A stretch of 64,000 nt of DNA. Origin: JBHOQX01 sp042408595 (lineage in GTDB: Bacteria; Chloroflexota; Chloroflexia; Chloroflexales; Roseiflexaceae). The stretch is taken from positions 1-64,000 of the forward strand of contig JBHOQX010000017.1 of the NCBI GenBank assembly GCA_042408595.1, in the 5' to 3' direction. Positions 26,535-35,610 of the stretch are shown here, one piece after another (the stretch's first letter is position 1; the number at the start of each line of letters is the position of its first letter). The notes below the pieces were generated by a model that was given only the letters and a program-made list of their open reading frames with translations, was not told the DNA's origin and ran no database searches. A program made the translations under genes and the position numbers.

Positions 26535-26744
26535 CAGCCAGTCTCTCCGATGGTCAGGAAGCTCCATCCGCCGCGTGGCGAGAGTTGAGCCGTGCGTGGC
26601 GCCGCAGCCACGAGGGCGGGTCGCCCGCACCGCGATTCCTGTGCGGCGCGGCCGAGCCTGCCGCCAACGCTTCCCATCCAAATCCGTGCCGTGCCGGCGA
26701 GGTGCCCCTCGCCGTGGCTTTCCACTAGCATGAGGAGGATTCGG

Positions 26745-28616
26745 ATGCACACACATGCTCGTGCGGGCTCGCTCAGATTGCTCCTGCCGCTGGCGCTGCT
26801 CGTGCTGGCGGCCTGCGGCGGCGCCCCGGCGGCCCCGTCGCAGCCGGCGACCAGCGCCCCGGCGGCCCCCGCCCCCACCACCACCCCGGCCACACCGATC
26901 CCGACGCTGGCGCCGGTCGCCGTGCAGCCCACGGCGGCGGTGCAACCGACAGCCGCAACGGAGGGCGCTACCAAGCCGCTGCCGCCGGACGCTGCACCTC
27001 CCGAGCGGCAGGTGTTCGTCAGCTATTTCGACAACACGGCGACCTTCACCACGCTCGACAACATGGAATCCGTGTACAACCAGGGCGGCTTCGGTGCGAT
27101 CGTCAACCTGCTCGGCGAGCCGCTCGTCCGCCTGAACAAGGACTTCGAGCTTCAGCCGGCGGCCGCCCTGAAGTGGACCTCGAACCAGGACGCGACCGAA
27201 TGGACCTTCGAGCTCGATCCGAACCTGATCTGGAGCGACGGCACGCCGTTGACCGCCGACGACTACGTGGCGACCTTCCGCCATGCCGCCGACCCCAAGC
27301 ATGCCTGGGACTTCGCCTGGTACTATGGCGCGCCCGGGGCGATCAAGAACTGGGACAAGGTCGTCGCGGGGGAGCTTCCGGTCGACCAGCTCGGCGTCAT
27401 CGCCAAGGGGCCGCACACGCTCGTGTTCCAGACGGAGACGCCCGCGCCCTTCCTGCCCGCTAAGTTGCTCTACAGCATTGTGATGCAGAAGGCGGCGATG
27501 GAGAAGTACGGCCCGCTGTACAACAACGATCCGGCGACCTCGGTCTCGTCCGGGCCGTTCATTCTCAAGGAATGGAAGAAGGGCGAGCGGATCGTCTACG
27601 AGGCGAATCCGATGTATCGGGGCAGCAACAAGCCCTACCTGCGCAAGGTGATCCATATCGGCGCGAAGCCGGAAACGCATTTCGCCGGCTACCAGGCCAA
27701 TGAAGTCGACTATGTGCATTCGCAGGCGCTGCAAACCGCCGATAACGAGATCATCAACGCTGATCCGGAGCTGAAGAAGCAGCTTCGCCTCAACTCCGGC
27801 GACTTCCGCACGGATTATCTGTTCTTCGACTGCCAGAATCCGCCGTTCAACAATGTCAAGGTGCGGCAGGCGTTCAGCCATATTATTGATCGCGATACGC
27901 TGATCAAGAACATCCTGACGCCGCAGCAGGCGATCCCGGCCTACTCCTTCCTGATGCCGGGCTTCCCGGCCTCCAATTCGGAAGGGCTGAAGGATATCCA
28001 GAACTACGACCCGGAGAAGGCGCGGGCGCTCCTGGCCGAAGCCGGCTACCCCGGCGGCAAGGGCTTTCCCAAGCTGACGCTGTGGCTGCGCAGCGAAAAC
28101 CAGCTACGGCAGGCGCTCGGGCAGGCGATCGCCGCGACGATCAAGCAGGAGCTGGGGATCGAGGTCGAGGTGTCGAACAAGGAATACGATACCTATATGG
28201 AGGCGCTGAACGCCAAGCCGACACAGATCCAGTTCGGTATGGTCTCCTACGGCATCGATTTTGTCGATCCGTCGAATATGCTCGGTGTCTGGCTCGGCGG
28301 CGGGCGGCACAACTGGAACAACGCGGAGTATGATAAGCTGGTGAGCGAGGCGGCGGCCAGCACCGACCAGGTGGGGCGCATCAAGCAGTTCCAGGAGGCG
28401 GAGAAGCTGCTGGTGACGGAAGCGCCAGGCGTCTTTATTGTCCACCGCACCCGCGCCGACCTGCTGAAGCCGTGGGTCAAGGGCTCCGAGCTGGAGCCGA
28501 ACAAGGCCGGTTTCGCGGCGATGCAGTGGCCTGATTTCAGCGCGCAGAGCACTGTGCCCGGATCGATCTACATCGGCAAGGAGGTAATGAATTTCCGCAA
28601 GGAGCCGCCGAAGTAG
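26745..28616 (+). CDS. ABC transporter substrate-binding lipoprotein (SBP_bac_5 family)
   Basis: 623 aa from ATG 26745 with AGGAGG at 26733-26738. The signal peptide ends in the lipobox LAAC, so Cys24 is the lipid anchor. A Pro/Ala/Thr-rich linker (to about residue 85) precedes an extracellular solute-binding domain of the oligopeptide/dipeptide type: LVRLNKDFELQPAAALKW, WTFELDPNLIWSDGTPLTADDYVATFRHAADP and VRQAFSHIIDRDTLIKNIL are the defining motifs. It captures peptides or similar solutes outside the membrane. Two permease genes follow. The usual two ATPase genes are not present, so they must be elsewhere. Confidence 0.9.
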   Translation: MHTHARAGSLRLLLPLALLVLAACGGAPAAPSQPATSAPAAPAPTTTPATPIPTLAPVAVQPTAAVQPTAATEGATKPLPPDAAPPERQVFVSYFDNTATFTTLDNMESVYNQGGFGAIVNLLGEPLVRLNKDFELQPAAALKWTSNQDATEWTFELDPNLIWSDGTPLTADDYVATFRHAADPKHAWDFAWYYGAPGAIKNWDKVVAGELPVDQLGVIAKGPHTLVFQTETPAPFLPAKLLYSIVMQKAAMEKYGPLYNNDPATSVSSGPFILKEWKKGERIVYEANPMYRGSNKPYLRKVIHIGAKPETHFAGYQANEVDYVHSQALQTADNEIINADPELKKQLRLNSGDFRTDYLFFDCQNPPFNNVKVRQAFSHIIDRDTLIKNILTPQQAIPAYSFLMPGFPASNSEGLKDIQNYDPEKARALLAEAGYPGGKGFPKLTLWLRSENQLRQALGQAIAATIKQELGIEVEVSNKEYDTYMEALNAKPTQIQFGMVSYGIDFVDPSNMLGVWLGGGRHNWNNAEYDKLVSEAAASTDQVGRIKQFQEAEKLLVTEAPGVFIVHRTRADLLKPWVKGSELEPNKAGFAAMQWPDFSAQSTVPGSIYIGKEVMNFRKEPPK

Positions 28617-28808
28617 GCGCGTGGCTCGTGCGGCTGTCTGCAACAGGCGGGTTGAAGAGAGCCGGCCAGGCGTGCGCCCCCGATCCGTGTGAACGCTGGA
28701 CACACAGGTTCTGAGCGCAGGTGGGCGGTGTGGCGCCGGGGCGTAGCTGGACTGCTTACGTTCCGGCCCCCGGTGCACTCGCCGCCGAACGAACGCTGAA
28801 GGTGCCCT

Positions 28809-29732
28809 ATGGCGCGCTATCTTGCCGGGCGGATCGCCGGCCTGGTTGTCGTTTTCTTTCTCGTCTCGGTCGTCGCCTTCCTGTTGATGCACTCCATCCC
28901 AGGCGGGCCGTTCGACGAGGGGCAGATGCCGCTGCCGCCCGCCGCGAAGGCCAACATCCTGGCGAAATACGGGCTCGACAAGCCGCTGTACGAGCAGTAC
29001 CTGCGCTACATGGGCAGCGCGCTGCGCGGCGACTTCGGCTACTCGTATCAAAGCCCGGATGAGACGGTGATCGGCCTGATCGGCCGCACCTGGGGCGTAA
29101 GCATTGCGCTGGGCGGCATCACGGTCATCGTCGCGCTCGGCGGCGGCAGCATACTCGGCACCATCGCGGCGATCCGCCAGAACTCGTGGCTGGACTACAG
29201 CATCACGTTTGTCGCCACGCTCGGCCTTACCCTGCCGAATTTCGTGATCGGCCTGTGGCTCATCTTGCTGTTCGCCGTACAGTTGCGCTGGCTGCCGCTC
29301 GGTGGCTGGGGGACGGACTGGCGGCAACTGATCCTGCCGGTGATCACGCTCGGGTTGGCGCCGCTGGGGATCGCTGCGCGCTACACCCGCGCCAGCCTCG
29401 TCGAGGTGATGAGCGCCGATTACATCCGCACAGCGCGCGCCAAAGGCCTGCGTGAGCGGCTGGTGATCTGGCGCCACGCGATCAAGAACGCGCTCATCCC
29501 GATCATCACCGTGCTCGGGCCGCGCATCCCCGACCTGATGACCGGCACGATTTTCGTGGAAACGATGTTTCGTATCCCCGGCCTTGGGAAGTTCTTCGTG
29601 ACAAGCGTGACCGCGCGGGACTATCCGATGATCATGGCGCTGATGCTGCTCGTCGCGCTGACGTGGGGCGTGCTCTATTTGCTAACCGATATCCTCTACA
29701 CGGTGATCGATCCGCGTGTGCGGCTGACCTAG
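28809..29732 (+). CDS. Peptide-type ABC transporter permease (DppB-like)
   Basis: 307 aa. The N-terminus (ARYLAGRIAGLVVVFFLVSVVAFLLMHSIPGGPF) and the loop LDKPLYEQYLRYMGSALRGDFGYSY are typical of DppB/OppB. The EAA loop that touches the ATPase is seen in YIRTARAKGLRERLVIWRHAIKNALIPIIT. Six membrane helices are visible. A 192-bp gap after the binding-protein gene contains a GC-rich imperfect hairpin near 28735-28780 and no gene. Confidence 0.92.
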   Translation: MARYLAGRIAGLVVVFFLVSVVAFLLMHSIPGGPFDEGQMPLPPAAKANILAKYGLDKPLYEQYLRYMGSALRGDFGYSYQSPDETVIGLIGRTWGVSIALGGITVIVALGGGSILGTIAAIRQNSWLDYSITFVATLGLTLPNFVIGLWLILLFAVQLRWLPLGGWGTDWRQLILPVITLGLAPLGIAARYTRASLVEVMSADYIRTARAKGLRERLVIWRHAIKNALIPIITVLGPRIPDLMTGTIFVETMFRIPGLGKFFVTSVTARDYPMIMALMLLVALTWGVLYLLTDILYTVIDPRVRLT

Positions 29733-29753
29733 CGCACGCCCCGAGGCGAAACG

Positions 29754-30674
29754 ATGGGTGTGATCGCCAGCGACAACGAGACCAACGCCAAAGCCGCCGT
29801 GCCCGAAGTTGGCGTGCGCCAGCGCTATGCGAGCCTCTGGCGCGACGCCGCGCGCCGATTCTCGCGCAACCGGCTGGCGATGGCAGGGTTCGTGGTGGTG
29901 GCGCTGCTGATCGGCGCGGCGATCTTCGCTGATCTGCTGGCGCCTTATCCGTATGACTTCGCCGTGTTGACCCAAGCGCGCAAGCCGCCGGGAACCCCCG
30001 GCTATCTGCTGGGCACCGACGAAGTAGGCCGTGACATGCTCAGCCGGCTGATCTACGGCGCGCGCATCTCGTTGATCGTCGGCTTCTCGGTCGCCGGCAT
30101 CTCGCTCCTGATCGGTGTGGCGCTCGGCCTGGCAGCCGGGTTTCTCGGCGGCTGGGTAGATTTCGCAGTGATGCGGGTGGTGGAGGTGTTCACCGCCATT
30201 CCGCAGATTCTCTTTGCGCTGTTCCTGGTGTCGATCTTCGGCGGCGGTCTGTTCAATATCATCCTCGCGATTGCGCTGATCTCGTGGGTGGATATCTGTC
30301 GGCTCACCCGGGCCCAGCTTTTCAGTCTGCGTGAAAAGGAGTTCGTCGATGCGGCCCGCGCGCTCGGCGCCTCCGACGCCCGTATCGCTGTCGGCCACAT
30401 CCTGCCGAACGCCCTGACGCCCCTGATTATCGCCGTCACCCTCGCCATTCCGGCGGCGATCTTCACCGAAGCCGGGCTGAGCTTCCTCGGGCTCGGCATC
30501 AACGACCCGCTGCCGAGTTGGGGCAAGATGGTGGGCAATTCGCAGGCCTATATCCGCGTCTACTGGCACATCGGCCTCTTTCCGACCCTGCTGATCGCGT
30601 TGACGATGCTGGCCTTTTCGTTGATGGGCGATGGCCTGCGCGACGCGCTGGACCCACGGGCGCGGAAGGTCTGA
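29754..30674 (+). CDS. Peptide-type ABC transporter permease (DppC-like)
   Basis: 306 aa, 21 bp after the DppB-like gene. It has the OppC_N region (RRFSRNRLAMAGFVVVALLIGAAIFADLLAPY), LLGTDEVGRDMLSRLIYGARISL and the EAA loop FVDAARALGASDARIAVGHILPNALTPLI. It forms the translocation pore with its partner. There is no ATPase gene downstream; the next gene is a phosphatase. Confidence 0.92.
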   Translation: MGVIASDNETNAKAAVPEVGVRQRYASLWRDAARRFSRNRLAMAGFVVVALLIGAAIFADLLAPYPYDFAVLTQARKPPGTPGYLLGTDEVGRDMLSRLIYGARISLIVGFSVAGISLLIGVALGLAAGFLGGWVDFAVMRVVEVFTAIPQILFALFLVSIFGGGLFNIILAIALISWVDICRLTRAQLFSLREKEFVDAARALGASDARIAVGHILPNALTPLIIAVTLAIPAAIFTEAGLSFLGLGINDPLPSWGKMVGNSQAYIRVYWHIGLFPTLLIALTMLAFSLMGDGLRDALDPRARKV

Positions 30675-30690
30675 CTCGACGGAGCGAGGC

Positions 30691-31464
30691 ATGCCGCAGG
30701 AAACCCTCCGCGCGTTGCGCGATTTCGCCGCCGAGCTTGCGTGGCAGGCCGGCAAGCTCACGCTACGCTATTTCCAGACGGGCCTCACGCCCGATCTGAA
30801 GGCTGACCGCTCGCCCGTGACCGCCGCTGACCGCGAGGCGGAGCGGCTGATGCGGCAGATGATCGCGGCGCGCTACCCGGAGCATTCGATTCTGGGCGAG
30901 GAGGAGGGCGAGACGCGGCCCGGCGCAAGCTTCCGCTGGATACTCGACCCGATCGATGGGACGAAGACCTTTGTGCGTGGCGTACCACTGTACGCCGTGC
31001 TTGTCGGGCTAGAGCGCGAGGGTGAGCCGGTGGTCGGTGCGGTGAATCTGCCGGCGCTGGGCGACTTCCTGGTGGCGGCGAAGGGCGAGGGGTGCCTGTG
31101 GAACGGCCGGGCGGCGCGCGTCTCGCCGGTGGCAGCGCTGCACGAGGCGCTGCTGCTGGCGACCGATACGGAAAGCATGGCGCGGTATGGCCGGGCCGCG
31201 GCCTATCGCCGGCTGGCCGCGGCGACGGCGATGCAGCGTACCTGGGGCGACGCCTACGGCTACGTGCTGGTCGCGACCGGGCGGGCCGAGGTGATGCTCG
31301 ATCCGGTGATGAGCGTGTGGGACTGCGCGGCGCTTGAGCCGGTGCTCACCGAGGCCGGCGGCAGCTTCACCGACTGGCGCGGCAGATCGACGATCCACGG
31401 CGGCGAGGCGATCGCCACCAACGGCCTGCTGCTTGATGAGGTGCTGCGCCTGGTGAATCCGTGA
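30691..31464 (+). CDS. Inositol-monophosphatase family phosphatase (HisN-like)
   Basis: 257 aa from ATG 30691, 16 bp after the permease gene. Metal-binding motifs are intact: GEEEG (E70 region), WILDPIDGT (D86, D89) and the C-terminal VWDCAALEPVLTEAGG. The length and the FVRGVPLYAVLVGL segment resemble histidinol-phosphatase (HisN) and related enzymes. It is Mg-dependent, Li-sensitive in most family members, and cytoplasmic. Whether it acts on histidinol phosphate, inositol phosphate or a nucleotide phosphate cannot be told. It is probably co-transcribed with the transporter. Confidence 0.85.
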   Translation: MPQETLRALRDFAAELAWQAGKLTLRYFQTGLTPDLKADRSPVTAADREAERLMRQMIAARYPEHSILGEEEGETRPGASFRWILDPIDGTKTFVRGVPLYAVLVGLEREGEPVVGAVNLPALGDFLVAAKGEGCLWNGRAARVSPVAALHEALLLATDTESMARYGRAAAYRRLAAATAMQRTWGDAYGYVLVATGRAEVMLDPVMSVWDCAALEPVLTEAGGSFTDWRGRSTIHGGEAIATNGLLLDEVLRLVNP

Positions 31465-31780
31465 ATAGTGGCTGGCGATGCGGCCCACCCGTGCTCCGCC
31501 CGGGGTCGCCGGCGCGGGCTGCCGTGGGGGCGTGGTGGCCGCGTGCTGGCGAGCCGCCTATGTGACAACATCGTCAGCTCCGGCCGGCCAGGCACCTGCT
31601 CGCATCCGCCTCATCTCCCCAGTGGTGACAGCATGGCAGGCAGCATGCGAACAGATTCAGCGTGCAGGCCGGCGTGTGCGGTGTTGGCCGCTGCCTGAGA
31701 GCGGGCGCTCCGCCAGGCCCTGCCGGACCACGCCGGCCCACCGACGCTGCAGGCGGACCTGCACGCCCTGCGCGCGCGTC

Positions 31781-31966
31781 GTGGCGGCGCTCGGCGCCGC
31801 CCCCCCGGATGCGGCCGCATGGCGCGCGATCGGCGCGGCGCTGGCGATCAGTGGCAAGACGGTCGAGAAGCATATCCGTGCCATCTACGACAAGCTGGGC
31901 GTGAGCGCGCGCGTCGCGGCGGCGCACTGGTGGCGGAGCGTGGTGGGGCGGGACGGAGCCGAGTGA
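31781..31966 (+). pseudogene. LuxR-type HTH C-terminal remnant
   Basis: The end of this reading frame, AIGAALAISGKTVEKHIRAIYDKLGVSARVAAA, is the LuxR/GerE recognition helix region. Upstream, matching sequence appears only in another frame (ERALRQALPDHAGPPTLQADLHALRA at about 31700-31775), so the gene is frameshifted and has lost its sensory part. It marks the left edge of the decayed region. Confidence 0.6.
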
Positions 31967-32121
31967 ATACGTAGGGGAATCCCCCATTGACCGGGCCGCA
32001 TGCTCCTGTGAGACGCGGGCTATCGACGCACATCCTGGAATACAGCCAGGCGGTCAGCTTCCCGGCCGGCGGGCCGACGACCCGCGAGAACCCGAGCGGC
32101 GATGCGGCCAACCTGCCGGCG

Positions 32122-32900
32122 TGTAATGCCCCCCATTTGCCAAACCACTAGGACGCCTTGTTTGACCGACGGCAGGCGCGGCTCCGCCGCGGGCTTGCGA
32201 GGAGCGAGGTCGTCGCTTCGCGTACGCCCTACGCCGCTCGCAAGCCCTGGTTTGGTGGGTCGGACACCGGCGGCTGCCCCTTGGCGCGATACTCGTGGGG
32301 GCTCAGATAGCCCAGCGACTGATGCGGTCGCTCGTTGTTGGACCACTCCAGCCAGGCCCTCACCGCCCGTCGTGCCTCGGCAAAGAAGGAAGCCCAGCCC
32401 GTTGTCATGGCGCAGCACCGGCGTCTCACCTGCCGGTCGTAGCGTCCCCAAGCGCGTCCGACACGCCATCTCTAGCGCTCGCTCCGCTTCCTGGGCCCGT
32501 CCGCGCAGCGCGAACTCCCAGCCCACAATCGCGCGGTCGTGCAGTCGATCACTGCGCCCAGGTGGCCCCCCGTCACGTCCGCAATACACGTGGCAGCTGT
32601 CCATCGCCCAGCGCTCGTTGGAGCGCTCCGTGCGCGAACGCGCCTGCTGCACCCGTGGCTTCGGGCTGGCCTGGCGCTGCGGCACCGTCCAGCGCTGCTC
32701 CCGCATCAGCTGGTAGACCTGTTTGCGGTTGACGGTGAGCGTCTCGCGCCTGCGCAGCCGCGCGCAGATGCGCCGATAGCCGTAGGTGGGGAACTCCGCG
32801 ATGAGCAGCTTGATCCGTGTAACGAGCAGCTCGTCCTGGGAGGGTTCGGATGCCGACGGTTTCGTCTCGTCCGCAGGGGCCTGCGCAGCTTCTGTCCCAT
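32122..32900 (-). mobile_element. IS3-family remnant with internal deletion
   Basis: The left boundary is placed at TGTAATGCCCCCC (32122), by analogy with IS3 elements that begin TG; the right boundary is where transposase homology stops beside the serine-hydrolase gene. The interval has only the inactive transposase. An 11-bp inverted repeat (32191-32201 and 32237-32247) flanks its C-terminal end. Confidence 0.5.
32229..32897 (-). pseudogene. IS3-family transposase (OrfB), internally deleted
   Basis: Minus-strand reading begins with the HTH_21 domain (LLIAEFPTYGYRRICARLRRR and VYQLMREQRW) and continues RSNERWAMDSCHVYCGRDGG, the first catalytic Asp region of the rve domain. GWEFALRGRAQEAERALE is typical of IS3/IS2-like proteins. 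After the HDNGL motif (second Asp) the sequence jumps to FAEARRAVRAWLEWSNNERPHQSLGY, so about 60 residues including the catalytic Glu are missing, and the frame changes at about 32400-32430. There is also a frameshift near GGPPGRSDRLHDR. Inactive. Confidence 0.75.
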
Positions 32901-32921
32901 AGCGTGTCGAGCGAGTGCCGT

Positions 32922-34562
32922 TCAGACGCGGTACAGCGGGCTGCCGCTCAACACCAGCTCCAACGACCGCCTCTCCACCAGCACGCCGAAGCGTACCCAC
33001 TCCGGCCCGCCCTCGTCCGTGCCCACGCGGAAGCTGCCGTCGGGGAGCGGCACCAGCTCCTCCTCGTCCGCCCCCGCGCCGTCGTAGTCGCTGGTCCAGA
33101 GCAGGAATAGCCGGCCCTTGCGCAGCGCCACGGCCACGCCCGGCACCCAGGGGTTATGTGCCCGATAGCGGCCGGGATAGGCCGCCCACTCGGGCAGGTG
33201 CGCGAACTGGGTTGGGCCACCGTACCCCGCGCCGGTGTACCAGGCCGGGCCGTGCGTCGCCTCCACGACCCGCCCGCGCTCGTCGCGCCCGAACCGCAGC
33301 AGAAAGTCGTCCAGATCCGGGTGCGGCACGAAGAAGGCGTCGCCGCCGCGCGGCACAAGCGCGACGCGCTCGTCGTCGTAGATCAGCAGTAGCCGCTCAC
33401 CTTCGGCGGCGAGCGTCAGCAGCCCCGCATCATCCTCGCCGCCCGAGCCCCAGACGTAGACGCCGGCGTACTGTTCGGCATCTTCCACCCGCGTGCGCTG
33501 CGACGGCGGCGGCACCTCGGGCAGCGCCTCGCCGCGGCGCCACGCACGCAGGCAGGCCAGCGCGAAGGTGGCGATCGCCGTGGGACTGCCGGGGCCGTTG
33601 AGCAGCGCCACCGCCCCCAGCCCGTCGTCCAGGTCGCAGCGCAGGTGGGCGGCGAAGCCAGGCATGCCGCCGTGGTGCCACAGCAGCGTGTGGCCCTCCA
33701 CCTGCTGGACGTTTACCCCGTAGGCGTAGCGGTGATCCGCGTTGAAGCGGTGGCCGCCGGCGGTGAGCAGCCGGAACCCCTCGCGGGTGAGCAGCCCGCC
33801 GTCAACCGATTGCCCGCGGCCGAGCAGCACGCGCGCGAAGGCGGCCATGTCACCGGGAGTGGCGGCGATGCTCCCGTCGCCGGTGGCGGTCTCGACGAAC
33901 GGCGCCGGCGCCAGCGGGCGGGACGGGTGCCACGGCCGGTCGTCGTACAGCGCGGCGTAGCCGACGGCCATGCGCGGCCGGATCGCAGCCGTGATCGCGG
34001 GCTCAGTGTCGTACATCCTGAGGATGTTCAGGATACGTTCGCCGATGATCTTGGGGTAGGGCATGCCCGCGAGGCGCTCCAGCAGCAGCCCAAGCGCTTT
34101 GTAGCCCAGGTTCGAGTAGTGGAAGCGCGTTCCCGGCGCCGTGGCGGCCCGCCGCTCGCGCAGCGCCCACACCTGGTAGCGCGCCTCGGGCGTGTGGTCC
34201 GGCCCGGCTGGGATGCCAGCGGTGTGGCACAGCAGGTGGTGCGGCGTGACGGGCGCGAAGTCCGATGGCAGGGCGAACCAGGGCAGCAGCTCGTGCAGCG
34301 GTCGGTGCAGGTCGAGCCGCCCGGCCTCGGCCTCCTGCACCAGCGCGATCGCGGTGAACAGCTTGCCGATCGAGCCGATCTCCAGCAGGTGCTCGGGCGT
34401 GAGCGGCGCGCGCGCGGCCAGGTCGGCGTAGCCGTAGCAGCGCACCGCCAGCGTCCGCTCGCGGTCGGTGAGCGCCAGCGCCGCGCCGGGCGTGTTTGCG
34501 TCGGCCATGCGCGCGGCGGCAAAGGCGTCGATGCGGGCCAGGGCGGCTTCGAGGGTTGTCAT
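32922..34562 (-). CDS. Serine hydrolase, beta-lactamase class C/PBP-like
   Basis: 546 aa from ATG 34562 (the frame is open 13 codons further). The serine-lyase triad is present: SIGK (S64, K67), YSN (Y149-N151) and HHGG in place of KTG at about residue 300. LEIGSIGKLFTAIALVQ and PHHLLCHTAGIP are typical of the esterase/D-alanyl peptidase group. The C-terminal 190 residues are a separate beta-rich domain seen in long members. There is no signal peptide, so it is likely cytoplasmic, unlike true beta-lactamases. Substrate unknown; esterase or peptidase activity is the usual family finding. The last codons lie next to the IS3 remnant, but the domain looks complete. Confidence 0.8.
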   Translation of the reverse strand: MTTLEAALARIDAFAAARMADANTPGAALALTDRERTLAVRCYGYADLAARAPLTPEHLLEIGSIGKLFTAIALVQEAEAGRLDLHRPLHELLPWFALPSDFAPVTPHHLLCHTAGIPAGPDHTPEARYQVWALRERRAATAPGTRFHYSNLGYKALGLLLERLAGMPYPKIIGERILNILRMYDTEPAITAAIRPRMAVGYAALYDDRPWHPSRPLAPAPFVETATGDGSIAATPGDMAAFARVLLGRGQSVDGGLLTREGFRLLTAGGHRFNADHRYAYGVNVQQVEGHTLLWHHGGMPGFAAHLRCDLDDGLGAVALLNGPGSPTAIATFALACLRAWRRGEALPEVPPPSQRTRVEDAEQYAGVYVWGSGGEDDAGLLTLAAEGERLLLIYDDERVALVPRGGDAFFVPHPDLDDFLLRFGRDERGRVVEATHGPAWYTGAGYGGPTQFAHLPEWAAYPGRYRAHNPWVPGVAVALRKGRLFLLWTSDYDGAGADEEELVPLPDGSFRVGTDEGGPEWVRFGVLVERRSLELVLSGSPLYRV

Positions 34563-34774
34563 TGGCGAACCTGTGTGGCAAATCGGAAGAACACTAGACA
34601 CCGATACTCCTGTCTGCTATGCTAGCACTATCCCCACGGCAACACAACTCGGGACGATAAGCGGCGCAGAAGTCGGGCAATTTTTGGCTGGACGGTACTC
34701 TACGGCCATTGCGCTCCAGGGGTTCGTCGAGTACGGCTGAGATGCGGTGTATCGTCTGCGTAGCGGAGGCGCTT

Positions 34775-35300
34775 ATGCTCTCCGTTGCCGAGTCGTTGGC
34801 TCAGATCTCGCTCAATCCTGAGTTATCTGTCCGATTGGCGCAACTCCTGCCGCTGGAGTTGCGTGGCCTGCTGAGCGTTGCCGACGACCTCTCGGCGCCC
34901 CAACATCAGGTGATTCATATCCACCTCCGGCGATTGTGGTGTGCCATGAGCGCAATGGTGCCGCGCTGGGTCGTCGACATGATCGCGACACCAGGCGCTC
35001 AGCAGGCACATAGCGTCGATGGCATGCTCCTCTACGCTGATCTGGCAGGGTTCACAGCGCTCACAGCCCGCCTCCAGAGACAGGGACGTGGCGGGAACGA
35101 GCGCATCGCATGACTGAGGCGATCAACCGCTTCTTTACGGCGACAGTTCCGATCGCACTCGATCAAGGCGGCGATCTGCTTGCATTTGGTGGTGATGCGC
35201 TGCTCGTGGCATTCGTAGAGGGCGAGCATGCGGCTGCGGCTGCTGGCGCGGCTTGGGGGATGCAGCAGGCTGTCGCCGCGCTCGCTGGAAGACCTGAAGG
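34775..35300 (+). pseudogene. Class III adenylate/guanylate cyclase, truncated and frameshifted
   Basis: ATG 34775 has GGAGG upstream. Residues 1-80 resemble the N-terminus of large Chloroflexi cyclase-ATPase proteins. SVDGMLLYADLAGFTALTARL gives the first metal Asp of the cyclase homology domain; the frame stops at TGA 35111. It resumes one frame over from 35110 with AINRFFTATVPIALDQGGDLLAFGGDALLVAF, containing the second metal Asp, and homology fades after about 35280. So the catalytic half is cut and the AAA/TPR part that normally follows is absent. Confidence 0.7.
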
Positions 35301-35610
35301 CGGGGACCGCTGGCGGAGCGGCCCAAGCCACCTCCTCGTTCCAGGACCAAGGGGTAGTGGTGAGGGTGGCACGCCGCCACCGCCATGCCCGCGCTGCACG
35401 GCGACCACCCTGCGCTCCGCGCAGGGCATAGGTGGGCAGCGTGCGAGTGGCCCCACCGCAGCAGCCGGAACCTCTCCCAGCGCATGCTGACGCCTCCGGT
35501 CAGTGGCTCCGGCCAACGGCTGGCCGAGCCACCGCGGGGTGCAGCTCGCGGCGCGCAGGACGAAGCCCGCTTCCACGGGCTAGAGGGTGAGCTTGCATCC
35601 CCTTAGCAGT
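35301..35610. other. Junction sequence without recognisable gene
   Basis: The interval joins the broken cyclase to the Rhs remnant. No frame shows a known family. A GGCTCCGGCCAACGGCTGGC-type imperfect palindrome occurs at about 35508-35535. It may be remnant DNA from deletions. Confidence 0.4.

Noticed and set aside
35380..35610. Possible group II intron or attC site
   Set aside because: A GTGCG-like start and small palindromes are there, but no domain V hairpin or reverse transcriptase remnant, and no attC core site pair.
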